Origin: Leptasterias polaris
Taxonomy: Eukaryota > Echinodermata > Asteroidea > Forcipulatida > Asteriidae
Reading direction: 5' to 3'
DNA: 64,000 nt
NCBI GenBank assembly: GCA_037783415.1
Contig: JAZGTN010000009.1
Location: 13,702,001 to 13,766,000 of the forward strand
Shown here piece by piece: positions 12,085-22,716 of this stretch (position 1 is the first letter of the stretch; every line of letters starts with the position of its first letter). Under the pieces are notes generated by a model. The model saw only the letters and a program-made list of their open reading frames with translations. It was not told the origin of the DNA and searched no databases. The translations under genes and the position numbers were made by a program.

Positions 12085-12260
12085 GACAACTTCGATTAGA
12101 AGCCATTTTCAGTCCCCCCAAAACGTATGTGCGAACACAGTGTGCCAGACTAGACTGCCTATTGGGTTGTGCTACATTTGGACCGGAAGTGGCATTCAGC
12201 AACCATGTGACAAAAAGGACCCCCCCCACCCATTTCACACAACTCTCTCAATACTGCTGT
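12085..12260 (+). repeat. Dispersed repeat family K, copy 1
   Basis: Contains GCTACATTTGGACCGGAAGT, then a CATGTGAC-type motif, then an AACTCT-TCAATAC block. The same order occurs at 14630-14720 (GCTACATTTGGACCGAAAAT, CACGTGACC, CAACTCTTTCAATAC). An upstream part (CGACAA...GAAGCCATTTTCA) recurs at about 21160-21235. A diverged interspersed repeat of unknown class. Confidence 0.6.
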
Positions 12261-14629
12261 GCTGACGGTGCCTCGTCAATGTAGGGCGTTCATAATGGCG
12301 TAGACGTGTCTTGGCTTTTCCCCTTCTAAATTTTGGAGCTAAACCGAAGCTGGAGGAAAAAGTAATCTGGTTCCTTTCTACTTTGATGGGAATAAGAATT
12401 GAAAACTGTAGAGGGAGGTCACAACACCAAGGGGAGGTCTGTTACCTTCGCGATCTAAACATGTTGTTGTTCTCCAATCCAAAACGGCAAAACAGTACAA
12501 AAGCTTGAATGACAGAGTTAGGTTCTTTCTTTTTGTATTTCAATGAAGTGCTTATTAGTGCAATGTGCCTCTTTTATAGGTTGGAATGACTTTAACAAAA
12601 GGGTTTTGTGTGTTTTGACAGATTGAGGACTTCCTCGCTTTGTTTTCGTGAACAAAACCAATGGGGACGTCGCTGATAACTAAGACCAAACAGTGGGAGA
12701 AAAATGATAAATCCTCGGTTTACTGGGTCGTATACCTTAGTGAGCGTGTTAAGAAATTTAGCAATGATTCCAGGTGGTCTGACAGTTCGAGGACGTTCTC
12801 GGTTCGTTTTAGATGTTGGGTAAAAAAAAACATAAAAAACGGGGACGTCGTTAAGTCCAAACAATAGACCATGTTACCTTTGTTTACAGAGTAGTGACCT
12901 TGTACATTCTAATGCATTTCCTGACGGGCAAGATACTACACAGGCCATATGGGAAAACATTTTGTGTCATAATTTTCACATAAATTCAAGAGTTGCAAAA
13001 GCAACAGTTGTACAGCTTTTGAGATGTTCCCCCTTTCTTCATATCAAAAGTTGAGAAAAATCAGACAGTGCAATCTCCATATAACATAAGATTTATTGTA
13101 TTCTTCCATTGAACTGTGTACAAACTGTGCTTGCAGAAAGTACAGGCTCTGTAGCTCTTTTGTAAACATGTGATGTCACAGGTCACATGGTCTATACGAG
13201 AAGTCCTTAATCTGACAGGTCGACGAACACTGCTGTGCGTGAACATGTTCTCTGTTGTATTTTCGTAGGCTTTCATGGCAGGTTACCTATTCTTGCTTAG
13301 CGCGATTCATGCTGAGCATTTTATGCTTATTTTTGTTTATACAGTACTCTGTCTGAACATGGTTCACCAAGGGAATATCGTTGGGGGTTGGGGGTTGGAA
13401 ATAAAGTCTGCCTATAGCAGGTGTAAGGGTGGAGCTTAGGCATTGTGGCCAGTTAAATACAAATTGACAACAACTTCCTGAGATTGGGGGAAAACCTTCT
13501 TGCCTCTTTTGTTACCGGCTTTGTTTTATGTTATTTTGTCTCTCTCTATTGAAAATAAATTAAGATAAGTATAACAAATAACAGACAGACCCTTGCAGGG
13601 GAGGTAGCTGAGCTTTCCCCCCTTGCGTGCGCCATTGTCCTCTGCAGAACACGTATCTCTAATGGTGATTATAGATAAAGTGCGGACATGTCTCAAGTTG
13701 TCACCGACTTGTTCAGAGTTGAACTATCCTGCCCGCTTGCCGTTTTCTATCAGTCAAAATAACATCGTGTACATTCATATGAATCCATGTCAAATTTAGC
13801 CTAATTCAACCCATATCTATGACAAATCAAACGCTAATGCATGCCCCGTGCTGCCAGCCAACAAACCGACTAAAGCAACTAAATGCACTGTCAATTATAC
13901 GTGATTTAATATTTGTCCTGACCCAAATATTCCCTAAGTGTGTTAGTTAAACGGGACCGCAGAAAGAAGAAGACAAAAATTAGATTTCCTCTAGCAAAAT
14001 TTTTGTTGCTAGAAAAACATGACTCATTTTAAATTGATTCCTAGATGATTGGGAAATGTATGTTTCTTTCTGTATTTTGTTGCCGTAGACCTGTCCTTTT
14101 GCATATGTCAGTTGACGGTTGTGAACATGCGATTCCTAATGCGAAAGGCGGGGCAGGTACTTTAGAACAATCAACATTCCCCCCCAACTTCCCAGATCGC
14201 TGTGACTTTAAAATGTCACCCGGGGCACAGCTGGTGTGAAATATTAGTGTAAATATCAAATATTAGTCCAAATCAAAATGTTGGATTTATTTCCTATTAG
14301 TAGGAAGTAAGGTAACTGTCAATGATCAACCTGCTCCACTTTAAACTGAGATATTTTTAAAGAGATAAAACAATATGAAGACACATAGCTAAAAACAAAC
14401 TAAACAGAAAATAGGCGGAATCTTGAAAAGCTATCGACGCATTTTTTTAATGAAAGTTTTTATTTTCTAAACTTTATACACAAGTACCAATTATTGTTGA
14501 GAAAAAAATGTAGGCCTATGTGTGAATACTACACTGCATAAATTGGGATGTTAAAATTGTCAGCATGGGTGTTGTCAAATATAGATATCGAAGAGAGAAT
14601 CAAAAGTAACACAAATGGGTGTTTTAATA

Positions 14630-14720
14630 ATGCTACATTTGGACCGAAAATGGCGCCAGAAACCACGTGACCAAAGACAACTGGTTTCTCCACATCGCAA
14701 CTCTTTCAATACAAAGTTCT
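14630..14720 (+). repeat. Dispersed repeat family K, copy 2
   Basis: Shares GCTACATTTGGACCG, the CACGTGACC-like motif and the AACTCTTTCAATAC block with 12085-12260. Seen directly; class unknown. Confidence 0.6.
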
Positions 14721-15140
14721 GTTTTGAACGGTTGGAACTAGTCAAGATTGTTTTTCTGCGGTGCGCATATTATTTTCTCTACCACAGAAAGACAACGACC
14801 GTAAGACAAATTGCCGGGAGATGTGAATAACCATTGTTTGATATCTAGAAACCACTCAATATCATGTAATTCAGAAAGCAATAAATCACATTAACGTCTA
14901 GCAATTAAACGTTTATCGGAAACAAATTGCATCGTGTATACATTAACCCTACAGCATGTGGTTTTACGTAATTAAGTTATGAGTAAACAGAACAAAGTGC
15001 AAAGCGCTGTATGTAGGACGGTAGAACCATTTTTAAAGGAAATGCCCACCAATTTTGAAATGTATGAACTCACGAATACGAGAACAGAAACAGGCTTGGC
15101 AGCGTTAGCAATAACAACTTGAAGATGACGGTTTATGGCG

Positions 15141-15210
15141 ACAACAACAACAACAACAACATCAACAACAAACAAAACAACACCAGCAACAACAATTAGA
15201 ACAACAACAT
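15141..15210 (+). repeat. AAC-rich microsatellite
   Basis: An ACA/AAC array with interruptions (AACAACAACATCAACAACAA), seen directly. Confidence 0.9.
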
Positions 15211-16900
15211 TAGCAGTTGCCTAACAGCTTCATGGATTGATCCGAATTAATATTTGTTTATTTCGGAAGGGAAATAATTCGTCCATCGAATGCATGCTTT
15301 ATGTGAACCTTCGTGGTTAACTTTGAAATTGATTTTAAAACAATCGCACAAACAAGAAATATGCTCACACATTGAATCATTTATTTGTATATTTACCGGC
15401 TAATCTAGTCTCTACTTAGCGAAGCTTGTCAATTCTCAGCATTGATTTATTTATAAAAAGAAAATTAGGCCAAACTATAGCAATGAACCATATATTTAAA
15501 TGATATAAAACCCCACCTTATAAACGAAAGTCACAGAAACAAAATAACAATTGGCCTACACAAAAGAGTAATTTTGTGTGATTGTTAAATTGTATGGTTT
15601 ATGAAGACAACCACCACCTTAGGCGAAATAATTATCTACTGTGTTTGATACCACTAATTTTAAAAAAGAAGAAAAGAAAAAAAGCTTTTAGTTCATAATT
15701 TCGTCCCCCAAAATAATGACAAAAAAATTTCAACTGGTGAACGGCGAAACCTTTAAACCGGCATTTTGTTCAAGCTACCGGCAGGCACTTAATAATATCA
15801 TACGTTCAGATGATATCACAACACGACAATTCCAATTATACTCAGCGACTCACAGTGTTGGAAGTGATTTTGAAAGGCTTTTAGATCCTCTAATATGTGA
15901 TTATTGCGTGTGTACATTGGCAATTAGGCGGCGGGACCTAAGACGGTCGGTACCCCCATACGATGAGCATGTTGTGGGGCCTGGCCGGTAAGAACGCGGT
16001 CAACCTGAAGAGTCTACCCGCGCTATGATCAAAGTCCGAAGATTTCAAACACAAAATGAAAAATGCTATTTTTCCCATTTTCCTTTTGGCAATCGCAAGG
16101 ATTGTTTCCCTTTTTCTTTTCTTTTTAATCGCCGATGTATGTTTTATGTTTCCTCTGAGATGATTTCAAACTGGTTAATTCGGTCAAATCGTGCTTTGCT
16201 ATTATTCTCGAAAACCCGTGTTATTAAACGAGATCATCTGTTTAATTTTAATTCAGCTTTGTCATCAGATGCAGAAGTGAAGCGCCCAAAACGCGAGAGC
16301 GCCACCTTTCGATATTATTTCAGATGTATTGATTTGTATTTATTGATCGTTCTCAAAAACTATTTAAAGGTAGACAATATTAAGAGAAACATTCGGGAGG
16401 ATAACAATAAACCGCATAAGTAGATAACTACGTCGACAAACAAACAAACAAACAACCCAGGTTAAGTTTGCAAACAAAGAGTCGGACACATTATTTTTAC
16501 GGACATTAACCGGAAATATATTTCACATTTATTTGTGGGGGTACCTTTTGACATAAAATAGGGCATGGTAGGTTAAAAAATGCCCCTGCACCACACCATG
16601 TTTTTGTATGCTTTTCAACCTCGATCAATATTAGCTTTGAGTACTCAGTGAATGTAGCGTCCTGTTCAAGTTACCGGCAACTGAGGGCGCCTTCTTTAAG
16701 CCCACTGTGAAAATTATTACACCAAACATGGACCGTCTATCTAATAGTTAGTTCTGCACCGGCAGCCTTTTTACACGGTCGAACAAAACAGTTATAACAA
16801 TGAAGAACAATACATTAATGCTTGACTACCCACCATTAGAGAACAATGAAAGGTTATTGATTGACACAAACAATAGGTATGAGCTCATGAGGAAGAGGTC

Positions 16901-16917
16901 GGGGGGGGGGGGGGGGG
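16901..16917 (+). repeat. Poly-G tract (17 G)
   Basis: Seventeen consecutive G about 170 bp upstream of the acceptor of the 78-nt exon at 17091. Such a tract close to a 3' splice site could influence splicing if it folds in RNA (inference). Confidence 0.95.
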
Positions 16918-17090
16918 CCTTGAGGACGTATTTTTTCTGCTCTCGCTTTCCGAAGAAGCAAGTGCATTCATGGGGTACACATATTTTGAAAGTGCCTGAG
17001 ATTAATGAGTAATTAACTTTCACTTATTTAGAGCTCTCTGCAAGTTTGTAAACAAAACCGTTTTTGTTTGTTTGTTTGTTTGTCTGACAG

Positions 17091-17168
17091 CTCCACTGCC
17101 CAACCTTACGTCAGATGACGTGGACAAAGCCCTGCAACCATCCCCACGTGCACCTCCAAGCTCACAAG
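17091..17168 (+). CDS. erg: erg linker exon (78 nt), vertebrate 81-nt exon counterpart
   Basis: Completes the junction codon GCT (Ala) and encodes APLPNLTSDDVDKALQPS followed by PRAPPSSQ, leaving G for the next codon. Vertebrate ERG has TPLPHLTSDDVDKALQNSPR immediately after the PNT domain, so the identity is clear. The acceptor is a T/G-rich tract ending TGTCTGACAG (AG 17089-17090); the donor is CACAAG|GTAATA. The exon is phase 1 at both ends, so skipping it keeps the frame. The Asp-rich LTSDDVDKAL block is the conserved part; the Pro/Ser-rich tail is lineage-specific and likely disordered. It follows the PNT exon after a 9.6 kb intron. Confidence 0.92.
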
Positions 17169-19601
17169 GTAATAGCAAAAGAATTGTCTATATACACAGA
17201 TAACCTAGAAGGGTCTGTTCATACTCTAGTTGTAACCCGGAGAGTTGGTCATAAGCCTGGGCTATATGAAACACCCCGGTGATTGGTGGTCTTCACACTG
17301 TTGGTCATAACCCGGTTCATTCGAAAGTCCGCAGCATGCATTTTTGGCTTACATTTGTGTTGGTATGAACTTTTGATATTAGTCTGGTATTCTACCTGCA
17401 TTTCTAAGAGATGTTAGTCTTCAACAACTATAATTGTTGCGGGAGAGAAAAAATAAAAGAAACTAACTCACACACAGTTCACATCAGCCAAAATACCATG
17501 TCTGCACATATACCATCTGTATAGCTGGTACCCCGCGCCACTTATGTTTGCAATAGCAGAAAGTGTTTCAGCAATATGTTCTGTGTTTAACATTGGTAAT
17601 TGCCAAAGACATGTATGTACACTTGATGTAACCTAACATATACATGAAATAACGAACCTGTGAAAGTTTAAGCTCAATCGGTCTTCGTAGTCTTGAGACA
17701 ACAGTGAAAAACCCCATTATATGTTTAAACTTTTTTTCCAACATCGGATTTTAACCTGCAGGATAAAGACTATTGTTTTATATATTTCCACCAAAATATG
17801 GCATTTCTAGCAAAACTATTTCAATTGAAGTTTTCCACCATGACCATCTTTATAGCCTACTATGTAAGCTATGTGCAAATATGTGAACATTTATATTTTC
17901 ATCTTACCGATGTTGTACACACATAGAAGCTCAACGAAATTGGTCCGCAGTCAAAGCTGACAAAGTGGAGTTGGTGAAGATGAGTTGGGCGGGGTGGACG
18001 TGGGAGAGGTTCCAAAGATGTGGGAATGAAAATCGATGAAGCTGTTTCATCTGAAATCGGCATTTTGATGTGTTCTCACTCGCTCCACCAAATGGGAAAC
18101 ACGTGTTTACACTTGGTGGAGTGACTTTGAGGGCATCTTCGGTTGTAAAGATATCACGAACAGTTATTCCACATGACATGGCGTCAACTCCAATGGAAGA
18201 TTGAATTCCAATGTGGGGGGTTACTGGCGTAGAAAATCGTACAACAAAAAGAGCCTTTTGTTCAATTTGCGGACAAAACGAAAGGGAGACAGAAAAACAA
18301 ATTGCCAACCGTCTCAGAAGCTGGAGGGGTTTACACTTTTTGCACTTAAGGCACAATTGCAATTATTTCCCCTGACTGGTTGATTGATCGCTGATAAATG
18401 ACTTGTCAAGTCATCAATAAACAGTCCAGGATAATAAAGAAGAAGAAAAAAAGTCACGAAAACTCAAGAAGCTATTCCTATAACAATTTTTTGCCCCTTC
18501 TCAATAAATTCATTAAACGGCATTTCTAGTGTAGTCCACAGTGAGTTAGCAATTAAGTCTATCTTGTGTATGGACGAGAGATCTACAGAGAGGCGGGGGG
18601 GGGGGGTGACTCTGCGTTTTTTAATATCTGCTTCTCAATGGTTGCATGTTCATAAAAAAAAGACGCGTACCGCGTACAAACAATCACTCGCAGCGAAGCG
18701 ACTGAATCGAGGTTCCGGAGGAAACGCAACCCCCACTGTCGCCACGATTTGCTCTCCCCGGTCCCCCCCCCCCCTCCTCCACCATCACACACAGAGTCAC
18801 GATGGTTAAAGTCACAACACGACGCCAGCGATGCCGTGTTGACAAGGAAAACACCGATCTTATTTTTGGTTCTGACTCGGAAGAGCATAAGAGGGGAAAA
18901 CGGACCCGTGTATCCCGCGAGCAATCTTCCGAATATTCCCGTTGCCTCGGCGTTTTCTTTATTCCCTCGACTTCTTATCCCCACTTCATGCCGCTGCAAT
19001 TTTTCCCCCTTCGTTTTTCCTCCGACATGTAAATGTTTGTGTTCTTTTTGGTTGAGTTGTTCAATAATAAAACGAAATTCACTTGATGAAAAGGAGAAAT
19101 CTATTTGCATTCGGCCTCTCGCCCGGGGAAAGTCCTTTCTTTTCTCTGTCATACAGGTTGACTGAAGTTGATATTATCTCTGATCGATAGCAGGTAAAAT
19201 CAGGCGGTAATTGCCCTTTCCTGCGTATGAGGTGAAAAGCCTATCGCAATGGCTTCATCAAAATTATATTGGACCTCATCTTAATCGTCATCATCTTCAT
19301 CAAAATCATCTTGATCATCGTAATCAGTCCAACGAATTTATCATATTAGGCCCTATTGGTCGTCACTTTTTTATTCTGTGAAAGTTAACGAAACAGTTTG
19401 ACCTACGGGATTCATTTTCTGCTATTCTTATTTTCTTCTGGTTATAAAACTAAGGATTAATTGTTATACAATACTGATAAAAAACACGCCCAAGGATGCC
19501 TCATAAGTGATCTTAACTACCGTAGCTCGATGTGTTCATAATGTGTCTTTTTATTTGCATATTTCTCACAATCGTGCTTTTACCCCCACTCCCCCTCACA
19601 G
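17169..19601 (+). other. erg: erg intron (2.4 kb)
   Basis: Phase 1 intron. It contains a relic of the palindromic GGGCCC element family (CAGCCAAAATACCATGTC near 17480), repeat family A (17590-17922), a 143-codon minus-strand ORF with no recognisable family (17931-18362), and a GC-richer stretch at 18550-19160 with G12 (18595-18606) and C12 (18763-18774). The last part has an ATC/TCATCAT-rich simple sequence at 19256-19330. No exon is seen. Confidence 0.85.
17590..17922 (+). repeat. Dispersed repeat family A, copy 2
   Basis: Same order of blocks as 3504-3835: CATTGGTAATTGCCAAAGAC, CCTGTGAAAGTTTAAGCT, CCTGCAGGATAAAGACTATT, TTTTCCACCATGACCATCTT, and GATGTTGTACACAC at the end. No ORF belongs to it. 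Confidence 0.8.
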
Positions 19602-19691
19602 CTACAAATATTGGATCAGCCCAGCCAATCACCGAGAAGAAATACGTCCCGTGCAATGCCTCAAATTACTACCCCGATCAAATGCAGAAAG
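19602..19691 (+). CDS. erg: erg linker exon (90 nt), no obvious vertebrate counterpart
   Basis: Completes GCT (Ala) and encodes ATNIGSAQPITEKKYVPC then NASNYYPDQMQK, leaving G. The acceptor follows a strong C/T tract (CCCCCACTCCCCCTCACAG, AG 19600-19601); the donor AAAG|GTAAGT is near-consensus. Open frame, phase 1 at both ends and position between two ERG-matching exons support it as coding. I recall no equivalent segment in vertebrate ERG/FLI1 between LTSDDVDKAL and the AFIFPN-type segment, so this may be an added, possibly alternative, exon. The Tyr/Asn-rich NYYPDQMQ stretch has no motif I can name. An inverted-repeat element begins about 26 bp after its donor. Confidence 0.78.
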
Positions 19692-19717
19692 GTAAGTCAC
19701 TTGCATACAATGATCAT

Positions 19718-20172
19718 GTACCGGTGTCGCGCACTGAGCATTCCGGCGTACTAACCGTTCCAGATGACCAAAATAATAACAATACGTCATGTCATGCCTG
19801 CGCGCAGCAAGCGAAAGTAGGTCCATTTTGTGCCGCACTGAGTGTTCCTCTACTCTCTAGACTCTCGCAGAAGCTGTCATGGCGGCGTCCACGAGCTCTA
19901 TAGTTAGTAGTGTTGAACGTACAAATAGTTGTTCACTATTTGAGTGGCAGCAAGTATATGGAAGGGTTGACAGAGGGGGAGAAGAGGGTATTCCGTTCAC
20001 AATCAATAAAACATTGTTTGACAATTTAAGAGCACGGGAATGAGACCACAACTACTGAAATGACAGGCTACGTCACCCACACGGCAGGAACGCACAGTAC
20101 GCCCGCGCACGCGGCGTACGTCACCTGGAACACTCAGTACGCCGGAACGCTTAGGACGTGACACCGGCGTAC
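19718..20172. mobile_element. Element with long imperfect inverted ends next to an exon donor
   Basis: 19718-19768 (GTACCGGTGTCGCGCACTGA... CCAGATGAC) is repeated in inverted orientation at 20120-20172 (GTCACCTGG ... CCGGCGTAC). The block TTCCGGCGTACT with GTTCCAG(A/G)TGAC is shared. Within the element, further copies of the GCACTGAGTGTTCC / GGCGTACTGAGTGTTCC motif occur, so the ends are themselves built of a short repeated unit. About 455 bp, no ORF. Likely a foldback or MITE-like insertion. Confidence 0.65.
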
Positions 20173-20527
20173 GTTTCCCGCCATTCTGAGACGATTGTAC
20201 GATTGAGTACACGCAGCGCGTGGTTTTTTATCTCGTCATGTTCTGTGTAGTTATGTGAACATTAGTGATGTTTGAAGCATCACATGGTGTGGATCAAAGG
20301 AAAAACTACAGTTCTTCTTCTTCCTCTTCCGGTTTCTGCGCCAACTTAAAAAAAACTGAAGACTGAGGCACATTTTAAAGAGCGCTAAACGTGTTGGACT
20401 ATGTAAAAAAAGAAATAAAAAACTAAATAGAGAGACAAGGAACTAATCTAATGGTGGAGCACTTAGGAAGAGTTTGAATTGTTCGATTGTAGGAGCTTTT
20501 ACGGGTACAACCATGTATAAAATGCTC

Positions 20528-20693
20528 TTGGGAGAAGTGTTGGCTCTGAGAAGAACTGGTGTGGTCTCGACGTTTCGAACAGCATACTCTGCTCGTCTTC
20601 AGGAGAAAGTTGTACTTAAGACGAGCAGAGTATACTATTCAAAACGTCGAGACCATACTAGTTCATCTCATCCAGAGCCATTGCTCCCCCAGA
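20528..20693. repeat. Foldback (inverted repeat) element
   Basis: The core arms are 38 nt: 20562-20599 (starts TGGTCTCGACGTTT) and its inverted copy 20618-20655, with three mismatches and an 18-nt loop. Weaker pairing extends outward to about 20528 and 20693 (GGCTCTG with CAGAGCC). The CGACGTTTCGAAC motif recurs at about 51949-51961. Transcribed as part of the erg intron, it would form a strong RNA hairpin. Confidence 0.85.
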
Positions 20694-22368
20694 AAGAGTT
20701 TTTTAAAAGGGTTGTGCCCGCAAGTTTACTAGCTACATGTGTCCTTGTGTGAACATCAATAGGCGAAAATTCATATTGCGTAAAACTACACACAAAATCC
20801 TGCGAGCTATTTGAGTCCCAGAAATCGTGGAAGACACTGTTATTGAACATCCCAATGAATTGATTTTTAAAAACAAAAGTATTTGGTTACCCCCAAAAAA
20901 ATATCATCAAAAATGTGACATAGGCATTTGTATACCTATAGACACCAAACCAGTTACTGACAATTCCAAAAGAGTAAGGACAGACACAATAAATCGGTAT
21001 TTTAATCTACAAACTAACTTTTTATAAACTTGATGGCCAAATGGGGACGCTAGGTGGCAGCAGATTTATCAGATAACAATTATTCGTGGAAATGTTATGT
21101 ACAGGCTCAGAACTAGTACGTACACATGGACTTTTATTTACAGAGCTGAGTGTTGAGTTTCGACAATGTGCGATTGCAAGCCATTTTCACTCCAAAAAGA
21201 CGAATGTGGACTCAAATGATGCCACACTAGTAGTCTGCACATTAGAGCAATTTTAATGAATTTCAGCTAAGCTCACTTTTGCTGTTTTCGTCCAAGCTGG
21301 TCTTTAAAGATTATAAAACATCGAGATCGAAACATAAACTCTTTGGAGTTTGTAAAACAAGTAATGAAGTTGGCCTTCAGTTGATTGATTGGGTATAACA
21401 TGTTGACAACAAGTCAGAGAGGAAACACCTTTTAAGAAGTATGAACAAAATATGTATTCACATATTTTGTTTATTACGGTACTGCTTTGACGCCATTTCT
21501 TGTGAGCATTTTGGACAAAGTTCAGGAAACTGTTAAAATTGATGACTTAATTTGTAAACACGCCAGGGTTATAAACAAATTACGTTAATTGATCAGCTAG
21601 AAAGCGAAGCCAAACATCTTACCCCGAAAATGATTGATCGTTTCAGGATGCTTGTAAAGTCATTAAAGGTAATACGAAACATGTTGATTGTTTCACTTCA
21701 TATTTTCACTAACAAACTTCTCGCACACAAATCGATTAAACATGTACAGTCGCAAGACTGTTTTGAATAAAGTTGTTTCTCTCTAGCCGGTACAATATCA
21801 GGCTATCTGCAACAATTTTGTTTACGGTGAAATGCGAGGCTAGACCCCGGGAGTTTGATGTGTCACAAATATCCTCAGAATCACACTTTCAGATTTTCTC
21901 TCCCCCGGGTGCGTTCGCTTTCCCCGATTTTTACAAATTGTCTACCCGATACGTTGGTGATTCGCTCTTCTTTGAATAGGTTACTTTGTCAAAACAGTTC
22001 TTCGTTAATAAGAATTACGATTTCTTTTCTGAAGAAAATAAAAAAAAATATAAATAAATAAAATAAACATTGGCTTAAACTCACATTAGATGTTCTATTA
22101 ACTCATCTGAACCAAGAACAGTAGCAGGAGTGGGGTCAGCGCCCCTCCCCCTCTTAAATCCGACTAAAAAGGAAACAAAATTGGACAGAATAAACAAAAA
22201 TCGAATTCCTAACTTTAGAATGGGCAAAACAAATTAAAACACTTCTGAAATGTCCAAGATTGCACCAGAGAGCCTTTTTTCCCGGTGCCCTAAAGCGGGC
22301 ACGGACTCCACGCCGCGATCAATTTATCTTAAAACAACGCGGACTTTGAGTAAGTAAGTTTGCTATCA

Positions 22369-22566
22369 GGGCCCTATTTCATGGACCTGCTTAAGCACAA
22401 AAAGTAGCTAAGCATAACAAAACATAATGCCTACCAAAATAAGGTTACCAGCCAAAATACCATGTCAGATAATATACCACCAGTGGCCGGTATCCTGCTA
22501 TTTTTCACTTAGCAGCAAGCTGTTAAGCAACATTTTCTGATTAAGCAGCTATATGAAATTGGGCCC
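22369..22566. mobile_element. Palindromic MITE D, copy 1
   Basis: About 198 bp with inverted ends: GGGCCCTATTTCATGGACCT and CTGCTTAAGCA on the left, TTAAGCAGCTATATGAAATT and GGGCCC on the right. The interior carries TAAGGTTACCAGCCAAAATA, CCATGTCA and GTATCCTGCTA. The family matches 50119-50311 in the inverse orientation. I associate this repeat type with echinoderm genomes (memory, not checked). Confidence 0.85.
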
Positions 22567-22647
22567 AAATGAACAATCTATAGTCAACTGGAAGATTATA
22601 AAGGATTTTCTAATCAATGGTGCTATAAATGTTCACTATTTTCCCAG

Positions 22648-22716
22648 GGAGTGGAACTGCATTTCCGTATCCAGTTAACACACACGTGGACACAAATCCC
22701 CGGATGCAAAGGACAG
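22648..22716 (+). CDS. erg: erg linker exon (69 nt), vertebrate 72-nt cassette exon counterpart
   Basis: Completes GGG (Gly) and encodes GSGTAFPYPVNTHVDT then NPRMQRT, leaving G. It aligns with the vertebrate ERG segment GGAAFIFPNTSVYPEATQRI by GxAF-P-NT-V and the QR near the end. In vertebrate ERG that segment is the 72-nt alternatively spliced exon (established knowledge), so this exon is a candidate cassette exon too. The acceptor is CTATTTTCCCAG (AG 22646-22647); the donor is GGACAG|GTGAGA. Phase 1 at both ends. A GGGCCC-type MITE ends 81 bp upstream. Confidence 0.85.

Larger units (their letters stand above)
7456..17090 (+). other. erg: erg intron (9.6 kb)
   Basis: Phase 1 intron between the PNT exon and the next linker exon. 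No further exon is seen. Contents: a minus-strand tRNA-derived SINE (8340-8567), an AAC array (8988-9018), a MITE copy (9093-9252), family C repeat (9504-9895), a G17/C14 palindrome (10110-10165), G14 (10396-10409), C21 (11733-11753), fragments of a repeat shared by 12085-12260 and 14630-14720, an AAC array (15141-15210) and G17 (16901-16917). Stretches at 13.0-14.0 and 15.2-16.9 kb show nothing I can name. ORFs at 15716-15991 and 16025-16423 are AT-rich and resemble no family. Confidence 0.85.
19692..22647 (+). other. erg: erg intron (3.0 kb)
   Basis: Phase 1 intron. It contains an inverted-repeat element at 19718-20172, a foldback at about 20528-20693, a family K relic near 21160-21235 and a palindromic GGGCCC-type MITE at 22369-22566 that ends 81 bp before the next exon. 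20750-22350 shows nothing else I can name. No exon is seen. Confidence 0.85.

Noticed and set aside
16025..16423. 132-codon plus-strand ORF
   Set aside because: AT-rich, no family resemblance, no splice signals in register with erg; consistent with chance.
18583..19152. 189-codon minus and 138-codon plus ORFs overlapping each other
   Set aside because: Both depend on open reading through G12/C12 homopolymers and GC-rich sequence. Translations contain poly-Gly or poly-Pro runs and match nothing.
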